Both the position numbers and the translations under genes were made by a program. This document shows, one piece after another, positions 7,288 through 15,431 of a DNA stretch of 64,000 nt; position 1 is the stretch's first letter, and every line of letters starts with the position of its first letter. The DNA comes from Flavobacteriales bacterium (GTDB lineage: Bacteria; Bacteroidota; Bacteroidia; JACJYZ01). The notes under the pieces were generated by a model, which saw only the letters and a list, made by a program, of their open reading frames with translations, was not told the DNA's origin and ran no database searches. Where the stretch lies: assembly GCA_020635855.1 (NCBI GenBank), contig JACJYZ010000003.1, positions 744,001-808,000 on the forward strand. The letters are read 5' to 3'.

Positions 7288-8829
7288 ATGGCAGGCAACC
7301 AGCATCTTTTTGACCTGATTCATTCCCTTACTCGGAATGAGAAGGGGTACATCCGGAAACAGGTAAAAGCACATGGAGGAGAGCAAACCAAGAATACCAT
7401 GAAGTTGTTTGATCTGATTGATAAGCAACAAGCGTATGATGAACGGGTCATTCGCCAGGTATTTAAAAACACATCGCTGGCAGCGCATCTGGCGGAGGCC
7501 AAGTATTATTTGCAGAAACAGATACTGAAGAGCCTGCAGCAATTTCATTCCACCACTTCGGTGGATATGCGGTTGCTCGGGTACCTCCAGCAGATCGAAG
7601 TGCTTTCCAGCCGGGCCCTGTATGACCTCAGCCTGGCCACATGCCGCAAAGCACGGACTCTGGCGAGGAAGCACGAGAAGCATCGTTTTCTGTTATCGAT
7701 ACTGCACATGGAAAGAGACATCTACTGGAACCAGCAGGCGAATAAAAACATCCAGTCTTTGTTTCTGGAAACATATCAGGAGGAAGCAAAAGTGCTGGAA
7801 GCCCTTCAGCGACATCATGAGCTCAGCAAAAGTGCCCAATCGAACTACAATGCGTTCAAAGTGCACGGACTGGGTTGGTCCAAGGCCGACAAAGATCGGC
7901 TGAAAGAAAGCGTGCCCTTGTTTAAAAAGCTGCAGGCTAAATCGACATCATCTTTCGATAATTCCCGGGAGATCCATCATGGACTGCATACCTATTTCTG
8001 GATGAACAAAGACCTGATGAAAGCCTATGAGATCATTGCCAGTAGCATCGGGCAGTACCATCAAAACAAGGACCGTTTCGGGGACCGGTTGTTCCTTAAA
8101 AATTACCTTATGTTGTTGCATCAGTATGCATCAATTGCAGCCAAGCTGGGAAAATACACGGAGATGAACAGCGTGCTGAAGGACATGGAAGCCGTCCGGA
8201 AATTTATCCCCAAGAAGCAACTGACCAAAGATGTGATCAACCTGTTGAACCAGTTCTACTATGTCACAAAAACCAATTATCACTTACATACATGCACTTT
8301 CAAAGAAGGCGTGAAGTTTGTTCAGTTGTCGGAAACGCAGGCGTACCTGAGCCACATGAAAGGTAACATCGACCGATCTTTCGAAGTGGTGCTGAAAATG
8401 AACATTTGTGGATTGTATATGGGTGATGGACGGTACAAAGATGCCGTGTCGTGGAACTATGAAATTATCAATGGAAATTATGGTCGGTTGCGCAATGACC
8501 TCTATGCGCTGGCACGGATTCATCAACTTGTGATCCACTATGAACTCGACAATACGGACCTTTTGCAATCGCTGTTGACCTCCACCGGGAATTACCTGCG
8601 GGTCCGGAAATATACACTGAAATTCGAGCCAATTGTACTTGAACACCTGAGTGTTTTCAGTCCGACCCTTGCCCCGGCCGAGAAACAGAAACAATTCAAA
8701 TCATTACGGAAAAAGCTGGCACCCCTCGCCAAAGACGAATTTGAAAAAATGGCGTTTGAGGATTTTGATTTTCTGGGATGGGTGGAGGAGAAACTGCATA
8801 CAGCATACAGCAAGAGCAAGGGGGTTTAA
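7288..8829 (+). CDS. helical protein of unknown function, paralogue 1
   Basis: 513 residues with no signal peptide or membrane segment, rich in Leu, Lys and His and almost all alpha-helical. Repeated helical pairs (for example HMERDIYWNQQANKN and YDLSLATCRKARTLARKHEK) suggest a TPR-like solenoid, although no canonical TPR motif is clear. A paralogue of identical length lies at 12088-13629. I do not recognise the family. The last residues (HTAYSKSKGV) are encoded by a CATACAGCA-type repeat that is otherwise intergenic in this contig, so the native C-terminus was probably overwritten or extended by it. Confidence 0.75.
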   Translation: MAGNQHLFDLIHSLTRNEKGYIRKQVKAHGGEQTKNTMKLFDLIDKQQAYDERVIRQVFKNTSLAAHLAEAKYYLQKQILKSLQQFHSTTSVDMRLLGYLQQIEVLSSRALYDLSLATCRKARTLARKHEKHRFLLSILHMERDIYWNQQANKNIQSLFLETYQEEAKVLEALQRHHELSKSAQSNYNAFKVHGLGWSKADKDRLKESVPLFKKLQAKSTSSFDNSREIHHGLHTYFWMNKDLMKAYEIIASSIGQYHQNKDRFGDRLFLKNYLMLLHQYASIAAKLGKYTEMNSVLKDMEAVRKFIPKKQLTKDVINLLNQFYYVTKTNYHLHTCTFKEGVKFVQLSETQAYLSHMKGNIDRSFEVVLKMNICGLYMGDGRYKDAVSWNYEIINGNYGRLRNDLYALARIHQLVIHYELDNTDLLQSLLTSTGNYLRVRKYTLKFEPIVLEHLSVFSPTLAPAEKQKQFKSLRKKLAPLAKDEFEKMAFEDFDFLGWVEEKLHTAYSKSKGV

Positions 8830-8935
8830 TGTGGCAATGTGCCAATGTGGTTATTTGAAAATGATGGATGTTAGATGGGTGCCATTATTTGTCATTCGTC
8901 ATTCGTCATTCGTATTGCGTCACTCGTAATTTTTC
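8828..8935. repeat. dispersed repeat copy B
   Basis: Starts at the stop codon of the preceding gene. It shows GGCAATGTGCCAATG, TTTGAAAATG, ATGTTAGATGGG and then CATTCGT three times in tandem. Related to copies at 6500-6600 and 9150-9240. Confidence 0.65.
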
Positions 8936-9149
8936 CTGGGTTAACTTGCTTGCCCGCCGAAGCTTTAGCATAGGTGGGAAACTCGCCACTTGAGACTCCC
9001 TCCCGGGATACACCAATCCCCGCCCCTGCCTGCCGACGCAAGGGTCATCGCAATGGCAGGCAGGCCAGATCAAGTTACGACAATGTACAACATGAAGGGA
9101 GCGGAAGTGATGTTAGAACTTACTGGTGTAAGAAGGGGCATGAGAATGC
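8936..9149. other. non-coding stretch with a palindromic hairpin
   Basis: CCTGCCTGCC (9025-9034) pairs with GGCAGGCAGG (9055-9064). A second weaker hairpin sits around CCCGCCGAAGCTTTAGC at 8954-8980. These look like REP-type palindromes; no gene is visible. Confidence 0.5.
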
Positions 9150-9240
9150 GGCAATGGGCCAATGTGCGAATTTGAAAATGGGGTGATAGACGTTAGATGT
9201 CAGACGGGGCTATCATTCGTCTTTCGTTATTCATAATTAG
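9150..9240. repeat. dispersed repeat copy C
   Basis: GGCAATGGGCCAATG, GAATTTGAAAATGGGG, GACGTTAGATG and CATTCGTCTTTCG, in the same order as copies A and B. Confidence 0.6.
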
Positions 9241-9241
9241 C

Positions 9242-9276
9242 AAAAAGGAAACGGTAACCTTGGCGTGTTACCGTTC
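9242..9276 (-). terminator. terminator downstream of the metalloprotease gene
   Basis: On the minus strand, arms ACGGTAAC / GTTACCGT with an 8-nt loop, then TTCCTTTTTG. It lies about 100 bp past the stop codon of the minus-strand metalloprotease. Confidence 0.6.
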
Positions 9277-9379
9277 CCTCTTTACAACCGGCATGTTGAG
9301 TTAACAGACGCTATGAGAAGATACCGGGTTGTTATCGGGTATATTGTCGCGATTGTAGGTTTGTCTGCGCGCAGCATGT

Positions 9380-11899
9380 CTATTTCATCATTAGTTGAGC
9401 TACGGCGCTGGCATCCTTGCCGATTACCTTCACGAGGTAGAGGCCTGCGGGCGCATTCAGTGAGATATTAAAAGTGCCGGAGCCCTGATTGGCTTCCAGG
9501 CGTTCGAAAACTTTCTGACCGGTGACGGTGAACACTTCAATGGTTACCGGGCCTTCCAGGTGAGTGACCTCAACCCGGAATGCACCGTCAGAAACAGGGT
9601 TGGGGAACAACTTCACCCTTGACGGTGCGCATCGTAAGTTGTTCCCGCCCGTTGACATGCACTCCGGGTCCTGGTCTGACCCTACAAAAATAGTGGCGGC
9701 CGACCGCGGACTTGAACAGGATTGTCCCGTCACTTCCCAGTCGTAGAAATAGTAGTAATACCCGTTGCAGTTGTTGGCATCATAGGTGTTGCAGGTGATG
9801 GAGACGTAACCGGATCCATCGGTGTAGGGAAAAGAAATGCCTGTGCCCTTGTCGCGGTAAAGGTCGCCGTTGGCGGCTCCCAGGATTTTGTACCCTGTGC
9901 CGGCAGCGATGTCCCAGTTGAGCTGCACACGTTGTTCGCCTGCAGCCACGTTGCCCGTGAATGTTTGCAAAACGGTGCCTCCGCTATTGGTGAGCGTGAT
10001 GGTTTTGTTGCCGGCGGTGTTGTTGTATACTTTCACCGAGGTCAGGTGGATGTCTGATTTGGCATCGAACACCAATCCTTCTTCTGTGGCGCTGTAGTAC
10101 CCGCCATTGTCAGACACTGCATTGGCGGTGGGTCCGGCGTGATCCACAGGTCCCGATGCGGATTGTTCTTCCACATAGTAGGTGGTATTGGTTGTGGGCC
10201 TGGGTGAGATGGTAACCGGACTGCCGGTACCTACCACGGTACCGCCGGTGCCGCTGTCGTACCATACCAGTGTGCCGCTATAGTGGCCGGTAGCCGACAG
10301 TTCGGGTTGGCCGGCAGGGCACAGGGTGATGTCAGACGTGCCCGGTGCGGTGTTCATAACGGCAACGGTCACATAAGAGGTCTTGGTCTCAATGTCGCTT
10401 CCGATGCTGTTGGTGGCGGTGAGTTTCACCGTGTAGGTTCCCGGGGTGGCGTAGGTATGCACGGGGTTCTGGCTGGTCGAGGATTGCCCGTCACCGAAAT
10501 CCCATTGCCATTGAGTTGGGGCGTTGGTTGAAAGATCACCGAAGGAGACGACGCCTGTGCAGGTTTCCTTGTTGACGATCTCGAAGTCAGCAACAGGAGC
10601 TTGGGTAACGGAGCATCCCTCGTCCAAACATGTTCTGCTGTCACGGTGCGCCTCTATCCGGCTCCGGGTGCCGCTTGTGACCGTGCGGTTGGTGGGAGCC
10701 GTTCCGTTGTTTCCGTAGATGCTGGGTGACATCATGTACTGGGCATTGTCCTGCACGTGTATGGCATTCCATGTGTGTCCCAGTTCATGGATCCAGATGC
10801 TGGCGTGTGCGTTTTGTCCGGTGGTGAAATAATCTTCCACGATGTTGTAGCCACTGCTGTTGCAGATGCCGGCAAACATGGAGTATCCGATGTTGCCCGT
10901 GTTGCTGCCGTCTTGTATGTTGCGGTCGGTCCAGAAGGTGGCCACGTCCCTGTGTGTGGCGGCGAAGGCATTGCCGGGGTTCACGATGTTTTCACCCCAG
11001 TCGCGGAACTCCCTCAGTACAGTACCTTTTGCACATGAGGGGTTCCCGCTTCCTTCCTGGCAACTCTCCGTGTTGGTGTCGGAGATGAATTCGTCTTTCA
11101 CACATTCGTAGATCAATACGAGCTTGTATTCGATGTTGAACTCCTGTTCCCAGAAATCGGAAACCAGGTTCAGGCGGGCGGTGATCTCGGTTTCAGATGC
11201 CGTGGATCCGCCGATGCGGCTTTTGTACGGTTGGTCGTATGTCACGGCGATTTCCGTGCATTTGTTCACGGCCGCATGGCGCTGGGTATAGCTTTCGTCG
11301 GGCGCTTCCGATACCGATGTGCTGTTTTGTGTGCAGATGGATTTTTCGCCGGGTTTTACATCCGACAACCGGTATACCACGAACTGGTCCCGGTCAGCCG
11401 ACGCTTCGAAATGCTGTAAGGGTTCGATGTACCAGGTGGTTTCCTCCTGCTGTACATATCCGGCCATGTAGTGGTCGCGGATGGTCATTACCACGCGGTT
11501 GTCTTTCGCATCCCCTTCATATCCGCGGTAGGTGAAGGCGGGTGTGCGCGGCATGGTCACAACGCCGAACCCGGTGTTGACCTTCATCTCATAGGAGGCA
11601 GACCGGATGTCATATACATGCAGGTGCAGTTCCCACTGTTGTTTTTCCAATTGGAGGTTGAATGACAGGGAGCCGTTGGGCGCCTTGTTCAACCGGGAGG
11701 CGATGGCCGGTACGTCCAGTTTGTAAACGGCGAAATCCCGGAAGGCTTTGCTCAGGGCGGGATGAACGTCCTGAATGCCCGGCAACCGGCTATCGACCAC
11801 AAAATCTCCCCAAAATGCTGGTACGGATGGTTGGTTCTGCTGTGCATGTGAAACACACCAAAACATACCTGCGAGCATGGCAATGTATACCTTTTTCAT
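9380..11899 (-). CDS. T9SS-secreted zincin metalloprotease with PKD domain
   Basis: 839 residues. The start chosen is MKKVYIAMLAGMFWCVSHA, a clean signal peptide; an ATG eight codons upstream is also in frame. Order: signal peptide, propeptide-like region, catalytic zincin domain with HELGHTWNAIH (first His about residue 371) and Met-turn MMSP, PKD domain (about 435-510, WQWDFGDGQSS), an Ig-like adhesion segment, a cohesin-like region, and a C-terminal T9SS type A sorting domain (VKLFPNPVSDGAF ... GLYLVKVIGKD). The motif is HExxHxxNxxH, with Asn in place of the metzincin Gly. It should be exported by Sec and T9SS and act as an extracellular protease. Homologous over much of its length to the protein at 15432-17768. 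Confidence 0.9.
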   Translation of the reverse strand: MKKVYIAMLAGMFWCVSHAQQNQPSVPAFWGDFVVDSRLPGIQDVHPALSKAFRDFAVYKLDVPAIASRLNKAPNGSLSFNLQLEKQQWELHLHVYDIRSASYEMKVNTGFGVVTMPRTPAFTYRGYEGDAKDNRVVMTIRDHYMAGYVQQEETTWYIEPLQHFEASADRDQFVVYRLSDVKPGEKSICTQNSTSVSEAPDESYTQRHAAVNKCTEIAVTYDQPYKSRIGGSTASETEITARLNLVSDFWEQEFNIEYKLVLIYECVKDEFISDTNTESCQEGSGNPSCAKGTVLREFRDWGENIVNPGNAFAATHRDVATFWTDRNIQDGSNTGNIGYSMFAGICNSSGYNIVEDYFTTGQNAHASIWIHELGHTWNAIHVQDNAQYMMSPSIYGNNGTAPTNRTVTSGTRSRIEAHRDSRTCLDEGCSVTQAPVADFEIVNKETCTGVVSFGDLSTNAPTQWQWDFGDGQSSTSQNPVHTYATPGTYTVKLTATNSIGSDIETKTSYVTVAVMNTAPGTSDITLCPAGQPELSATGHYSGTLVWYDSGTGGTVVGTGSPVTISPRPTTNTTYYVEEQSASGPVDHAGPTANAVSDNGGYYSATEEGLVFDAKSDIHLTSVKVYNNTAGNKTITLTNSGGTVLQTFTGNVAAGEQRVQLNWDIAAGTGYKILGAANGDLYRDKGTGISFPYTDGSGYVSITCNTYDANNCNGYYYYFYDWEVTGQSCSSPRSAATIFVGSDQDPECMSTGGNNLRCAPSRVKLFPNPVSDGAFRVEVTHLEGPVTIEVFTVTGQKVFERLEANQGSGTFNISLNAPAGLYLVKVIGKDASAVAQLMMK

Positions 11900-12087
11900 A
11901 CGCTTCCGGTTTAAGATGAACACTTGTTGATTGGCAAACTACACAGTTACGAAAGTACAGCATCGCGCATCCGGAAGAAAATAATAATAACTTTGAAATG
12001 ATAAACGGAAATGCTATTATAGTGGATAAATGTCTATCTTTTAAGGCGAAAAAAGTTTAAGTGTAATGATAATCAGTATTGAAAACC

Positions 12088-13629
12088 ATGCCGGCCAATC
12101 AACATCTTTTTGACCTGATCCGTTCCCTATCCCGCAATGAGAAGGGCTACATCCGCAAACAGGTACGGGTGCACGGAGGCGATGAAACACGCAACACCAT
12201 GAAGCTGTTCGACCTGATCGACCGACAGCAGGTGTATGATGAGGAAGCCGTCCGGCATGCGTTCAAAAACACCACGGTGGCGAAACACTTGCCGGAAGCG
12301 AAGTACTATCTCCAGAAGCAGATCATGAAATGCCTGCAACAGTACCATTCTTCTTTAACGGTGGACATGAAGCTGCTCGGCTACCTTCAGCAGATTGATA
12401 TTCTGTCGAGCCGTGCCCTGTACGACCTGAGCCTGGCCACATGCCGCAAGGCACGGAGCCTGGCGAAGAAGCATGAGAAATACAGGTTCATGTTGTCGAT
12501 CCTGCACATGGAAAGAGACATCTACTGGAACCAGCAGGCGAACAAAAACGTGCAGGCGCTTTTCCTGGAAACCTACCAGGAAGAGGCGAAGGTGCTGGAG
12601 GCGCTCCAGGAGCATCACCGGTTGAGCAGAAGCGCACAGTCGAACTACAATGCATTCAAGGTGCACGGCCAGGGGTGGTCCAAGGCCGACAAGGAACGCA
12701 TGGAAGAGCATGTTCCGTTGTTAAAGAAACTGCAAACAAAAGGAAGCGCTTCCTTTGATATATCCCGGGAGATCCACCACGGGTTGCATACCTATTTCTG
12801 GATGAACAAAGACCTGGTGAAGGCCCTGGACATCATCGCCACCAGTGTGAAGCAGTACCAGGAAAACAGCGACCGTTTCACCGACCGCCTGTTCCTGAAG
12901 AACTACCTCATCCTGCTGAACCAATATGCATTTGTGTCGGCCAAGCTGGGTAAGTGGGAGGTAATGGACAAGGCATTGAAAGACATGGAGTCGCTCCGCA
13001 GTACGCTCACCAAAAAGCAACTCACCCGCGATGTCATCAACCTGCTCAACCAGTTTTATTATGTGAACAAGACCAACGCCTTTTTGCAACGACGTGCATT
13101 CAAAGAGGGCGTGAAGTTCATCCGGTCCGACGAAGCACGCACATATCTCAACCACATGGAGGGAAACATTGACCGTTCATTTGCGGTGGTGTTGAAAATG
13201 AACATCGCCTCCCTCTACATGGGCAACCGACAGTACAAGGAGGCGTTGCCCTGGAACTATGAGGTGGTCAACGGAAACTATGGTAGGCTTCGCGGCGATT
13301 TGTATGTGCTGGCACGCGTTTTCCAGCTGGTGATCCACTACGAGATCGGGAATGAAGACCTCCTGCAGTCGCTGGTGAACTCTACCCGGAACTACCTGCG
13401 CAACCGCAAGCGCACGCTAAAGTTCGAGTCGTGTGTGCTGGAACACCTGAGCATATTCAGTCCGACCCTTGATCCTACAGAGAGACAAAAACAGTTCAAG
13501 GCGCTCCGGAAAAAGCTGGCGCCCCTCGCCAAAGACGAATTTGAAAGGGTGGCCTTTGAGGATTTTGACTTTTTGGGATGGATTGATGAGCATACAGCAT
13601 ACAGCAAGAGCAACAGTAGGAGCAAGTGA
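12088..13629 (+). CDS. helical protein of unknown function, paralogue 2
   Basis: 513 residues from the ATG aligned with the paralogue's start (MPANQHLFDL versus MAGNQHLFDL); a TTG three codons upstream is not needed. Strongly similar to 7288-8829 throughout, including the HMERDIYWNQQANKN segment and the C-terminal FEDFDFLGW block. No domain is recognised; soluble, helical, probably a solenoid. The last residues (HTAYSKSNSRSK) are again encoded by the CATACAGCATACAGCAAGAG repeat. The two copies bracket the metalloprotease gene, so a segmental duplication is plausible. A terminator follows at 13737. Confidence 0.75.
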   Translation: MPANQHLFDLIRSLSRNEKGYIRKQVRVHGGDETRNTMKLFDLIDRQQVYDEEAVRHAFKNTTVAKHLPEAKYYLQKQIMKCLQQYHSSLTVDMKLLGYLQQIDILSSRALYDLSLATCRKARSLAKKHEKYRFMLSILHMERDIYWNQQANKNVQALFLETYQEEAKVLEALQEHHRLSRSAQSNYNAFKVHGQGWSKADKERMEEHVPLLKKLQTKGSASFDISREIHHGLHTYFWMNKDLVKALDIIATSVKQYQENSDRFTDRLFLKNYLILLNQYAFVSAKLGKWEVMDKALKDMESLRSTLTKKQLTRDVINLLNQFYYVNKTNAFLQRRAFKEGVKFIRSDEARTYLNHMEGNIDRSFAVVLKMNIASLYMGNRQYKEALPWNYEVVNGNYGRLRGDLYVLARVFQLVIHYEIGNEDLLQSLVNSTRNYLRNRKRTLKFESCVLEHLSIFSPTLDPTERQKQFKALRKKLAPLAKDEFERVAFEDFDFLGWIDEHTAYSKSNSRSK

Positions 13630-13736
13630 ACATTCCGCCTGCCGGTATGATTCCGATGTGCGAACAGAATGCCGTTGCTCATCCCCAGGCTGCGCATAGG
13701 AACATGGGCGCCAGCCCGGCGTTCACCCCATTCTTC

Positions 13737-13770
13737 AAAGAGATTGTCTGACAGGGCGGTCTCTTTTTTT
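13737..13770 (+). terminator. Rho-independent terminator
   Basis: Stem AGAGA / TCTCT with an inner GTC/GAC helix, followed by seven T residues, 108 bp after the stop of paralogue 2. Confidence 0.65.
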
Positions 13771-13890
13771 AAGTAATGATCGGGAGTTTCCGTTACCTCC
13801 ACCTGATTCCGGTCTATCAAGAATCTATACCAGTTGCTAAATAAGAATGTCCGTATCCTAATACGGCCGGAATTACCCTGTTGCACCCCC

Positions 13891-13898
13891 TAGATTTG
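13891..13898 (+). promoter_or_regulatory. candidate -7 box (TAGATTTG)
   Basis: Fits TAnnTTTG and sits 30 bp before the ATG of the interrupted gene at 13929. No clear -33 TTTG is visible. Confidence 0.35.
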
Positions 13899-13928
13899 TC
13901 TTCATCAAACCCCTAAAACTTTAAACAA

Positions 13929-13967
13929 ATGAAACTCATTGCAACAAAATTATCGGTGCTCCTGCTC
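13929..13967 (+). pseudogene. 5' remnant of a signal-peptide gene cut by IS copy 1
   Basis: ATG plus 12 codons (MKLIATKLSVLLL) run directly into the IS end, which adds three codons and a stop. It is the start of a Sec signal peptide. The metalloprotease on the far side of the IS lacks exactly such an N-terminus, so this is probably its 5' end. However, about 35-40 residues expected from the 9380-11899 homologue are missing between the two parts, and no target duplication joins them. Confidence 0.6.
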
Positions 13968-14012
13968 TGTGCGTCTTAAAACAAATCCGGACAAAAGGCG
14001 ATCTAATTTAAG

Positions 14013-15002
14013 TCATAGATTTAACATTTGCTGACGGTGGTATTTTCTTCTTTGTTTCATGGTTCTTTCTTTGATTTGTTTTCGTCTGGCCAGGATCTGT
14101 TTATCCCTGCCGAAGAATACGTCGGCAGGGGTGAGATTTTCCAGTGATTCATGGTATCTACGGTTGTTGTAATATTCAATGAACTCAGCCAGTGCCTGGC
14201 GCAACTCATCGGGTGAATAGTAGTTGTCCAGCTTGATCACATTCTTCATGGACTGATGCCAGCGCTCGATCTTTCCCTGGGTCTGTGGATGACGGACTCT
14301 TCCGCGCACATGCTTGATCTCTCTGTCCTGGAAGAAGTCAGCCAGGTCTTTGGCGATGTAACACGGGCCATTGTCGCTGAGTACTTTGAGAGACTGTGTG
14401 GTTTTGTCAGGAACCACACCGGTGATCTCAATGGCCTTATCGATATTGCGCTGTACGTCATCGGCTGCCATGTTGGTGCATAGTTCGGCATGGATCACGT
14501 AGCGGGAGTAATCATCCAGTACCGTGCAGAGGTAATACCATCCCCAGTGTCCCACTACTTTCAGGTAAGTGAAATCGGTCTGCCACATCTGGTTGACCCG
14601 GGAGGTCTTGTCTTTGTACTGGTTGGCAGCATGATCCACCACAAAGGCCGGTGCAGTGATCAGCCCTCTTTCTTTGAGAATGGCATGCACGCTGGACTCG
14701 CTGATATACCAGCCCCGGTGATCTACGATGTGCCAGGCCAGTTCTCTGGATGAGAGGTCTTCCATGTCCAGGGCCAGCTCTACCACCTCCTGGCGTTTCT
14801 CATCGGGGATCCGGTTCCACTGGCTTCTTGCCGCCCGCTTCTTGGGAGCCAGTCCTTCAAACCCTTCCCGCAGATACCGGTCGTACCAGTCATAGAAAGT
14901 CGCCTTGGGAATGTCCAGCTCTTTCAGGGTGGCCCGTACGCTCAGATCACTGTTTTCCACTATGGAAATGATCTCCATTTTCTCTGATTGACTGTATCGC
15001 AT
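14013..15002 (-). CDS. IS3-family transposase OrfB (DDE integrase core), copy 1
   Basis: 329 residues. N-terminal helix-turn-helix (SVRATLKELDIPKATFYDWY), a short HTH_21-type segment, then the rve catalytic core with Asp in QMWQTDFTYLK, Asp in LSDNGPCY and Glu in GKIERWHQS, completing the DDE triad. The frame is -1 relative to orfA and stays open back to the A8 run, so an OrfAB fusion by -1 frameshifting is expected. Protein identical to copy 2. Confidence 0.95.
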   Translation of the reverse strand: MRYSQSEKMEIISIVENSDLSVRATLKELDIPKATFYDWYDRYLREGFEGLAPKKRAARSQWNRIPDEKRQEVVELALDMEDLSSRELAWHIVDHRGWYISESSVHAILKERGLITAPAFVVDHAANQYKDKTSRVNQMWQTDFTYLKVVGHWGWYYLCTVLDDYSRYVIHAELCTNMAADDVQRNIDKAIEITGVVPDKTTQSLKVLSDNGPCYIAKDLADFFQDREIKHVRGRVRHPQTQGKIERWHQSMKNVIKLDNYYSPDELRQALAEFIEYYNNRRYHESLENLTPADVFFGRDKQILARRKQIKERTMKQRRKYHRQQMLNL

Positions 15003-15016
15003 ATACCGCTGCCTTT

Positions 15017-15385
15017 TTAAGCGTCCCCACTCAAACTTTTTTTTAGGACCCTATTCTGCAGGGTGAGCTCGGCGACCACTTCTTTCAGCTGGCTGTTCTC
15101 CTTGCGGAAATGATCCACTTCGGTGGTGTTGGCCTCTCGGAGGGTATCTCCTAAAAGCCGTTTCTTACCGGCTTCCAGGAAGTCTTTGCTCCAGCGATAG
15201 TAGAGGTTGGCGGCAATACCTTCACGGCGACATATCTCTGAAATGGATAGCTCGCCCTTGAGGCCTTCCAGTACGATTCTGATTTTCTCCTCAGCGGAGA
15301 ACTTGCGGCGGGTCCTGCGTTTGATCTCACGGACTACCGCTTCGGGACTTTGATCTTTCTTTTTCATGTTTGGACTGTTTTTCAA
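15017..15385 (-). CDS. IS3-family transposase OrfA, copy 1
   Basis: 122 residues: HTH_Tnp_1-type domain (KIRIVLEGLKGELSISEICR, YYRWSKDFLEAGKKRL) followed by a C-terminal leucine-zipper-like helix (ENSQLKEVVAELTLQNRVL). Ends GDA-stop, just after the slippery A8 run. DNA-binding partner of OrfB. Confidence 0.93.
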   Translation of the reverse strand: MKNSPNMKKKDQSPEAVVREIKRRTRRKFSAEEKIRIVLEGLKGELSISEICRREGIAANLYYRWSKDFLEAGKKRLLGDTLREANTTEVDHFRKENSQLKEVVAELTLQNRVLKKSLSGDA

Positions 15386-15431
15386 GGTTCCGGTTTTTTA
15401 CCTTGAAAGCTAGCTTTCAAGGTAAAAAACT

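Larger units (their letters stand above)
13630..13928. other. intergenic stretch with terminator and promoter
   Basis: Contains the 13737-13770 terminator and a -7-box-like TAGATTTG at 13891. Nothing else is recognised. Confidence 0.5.
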
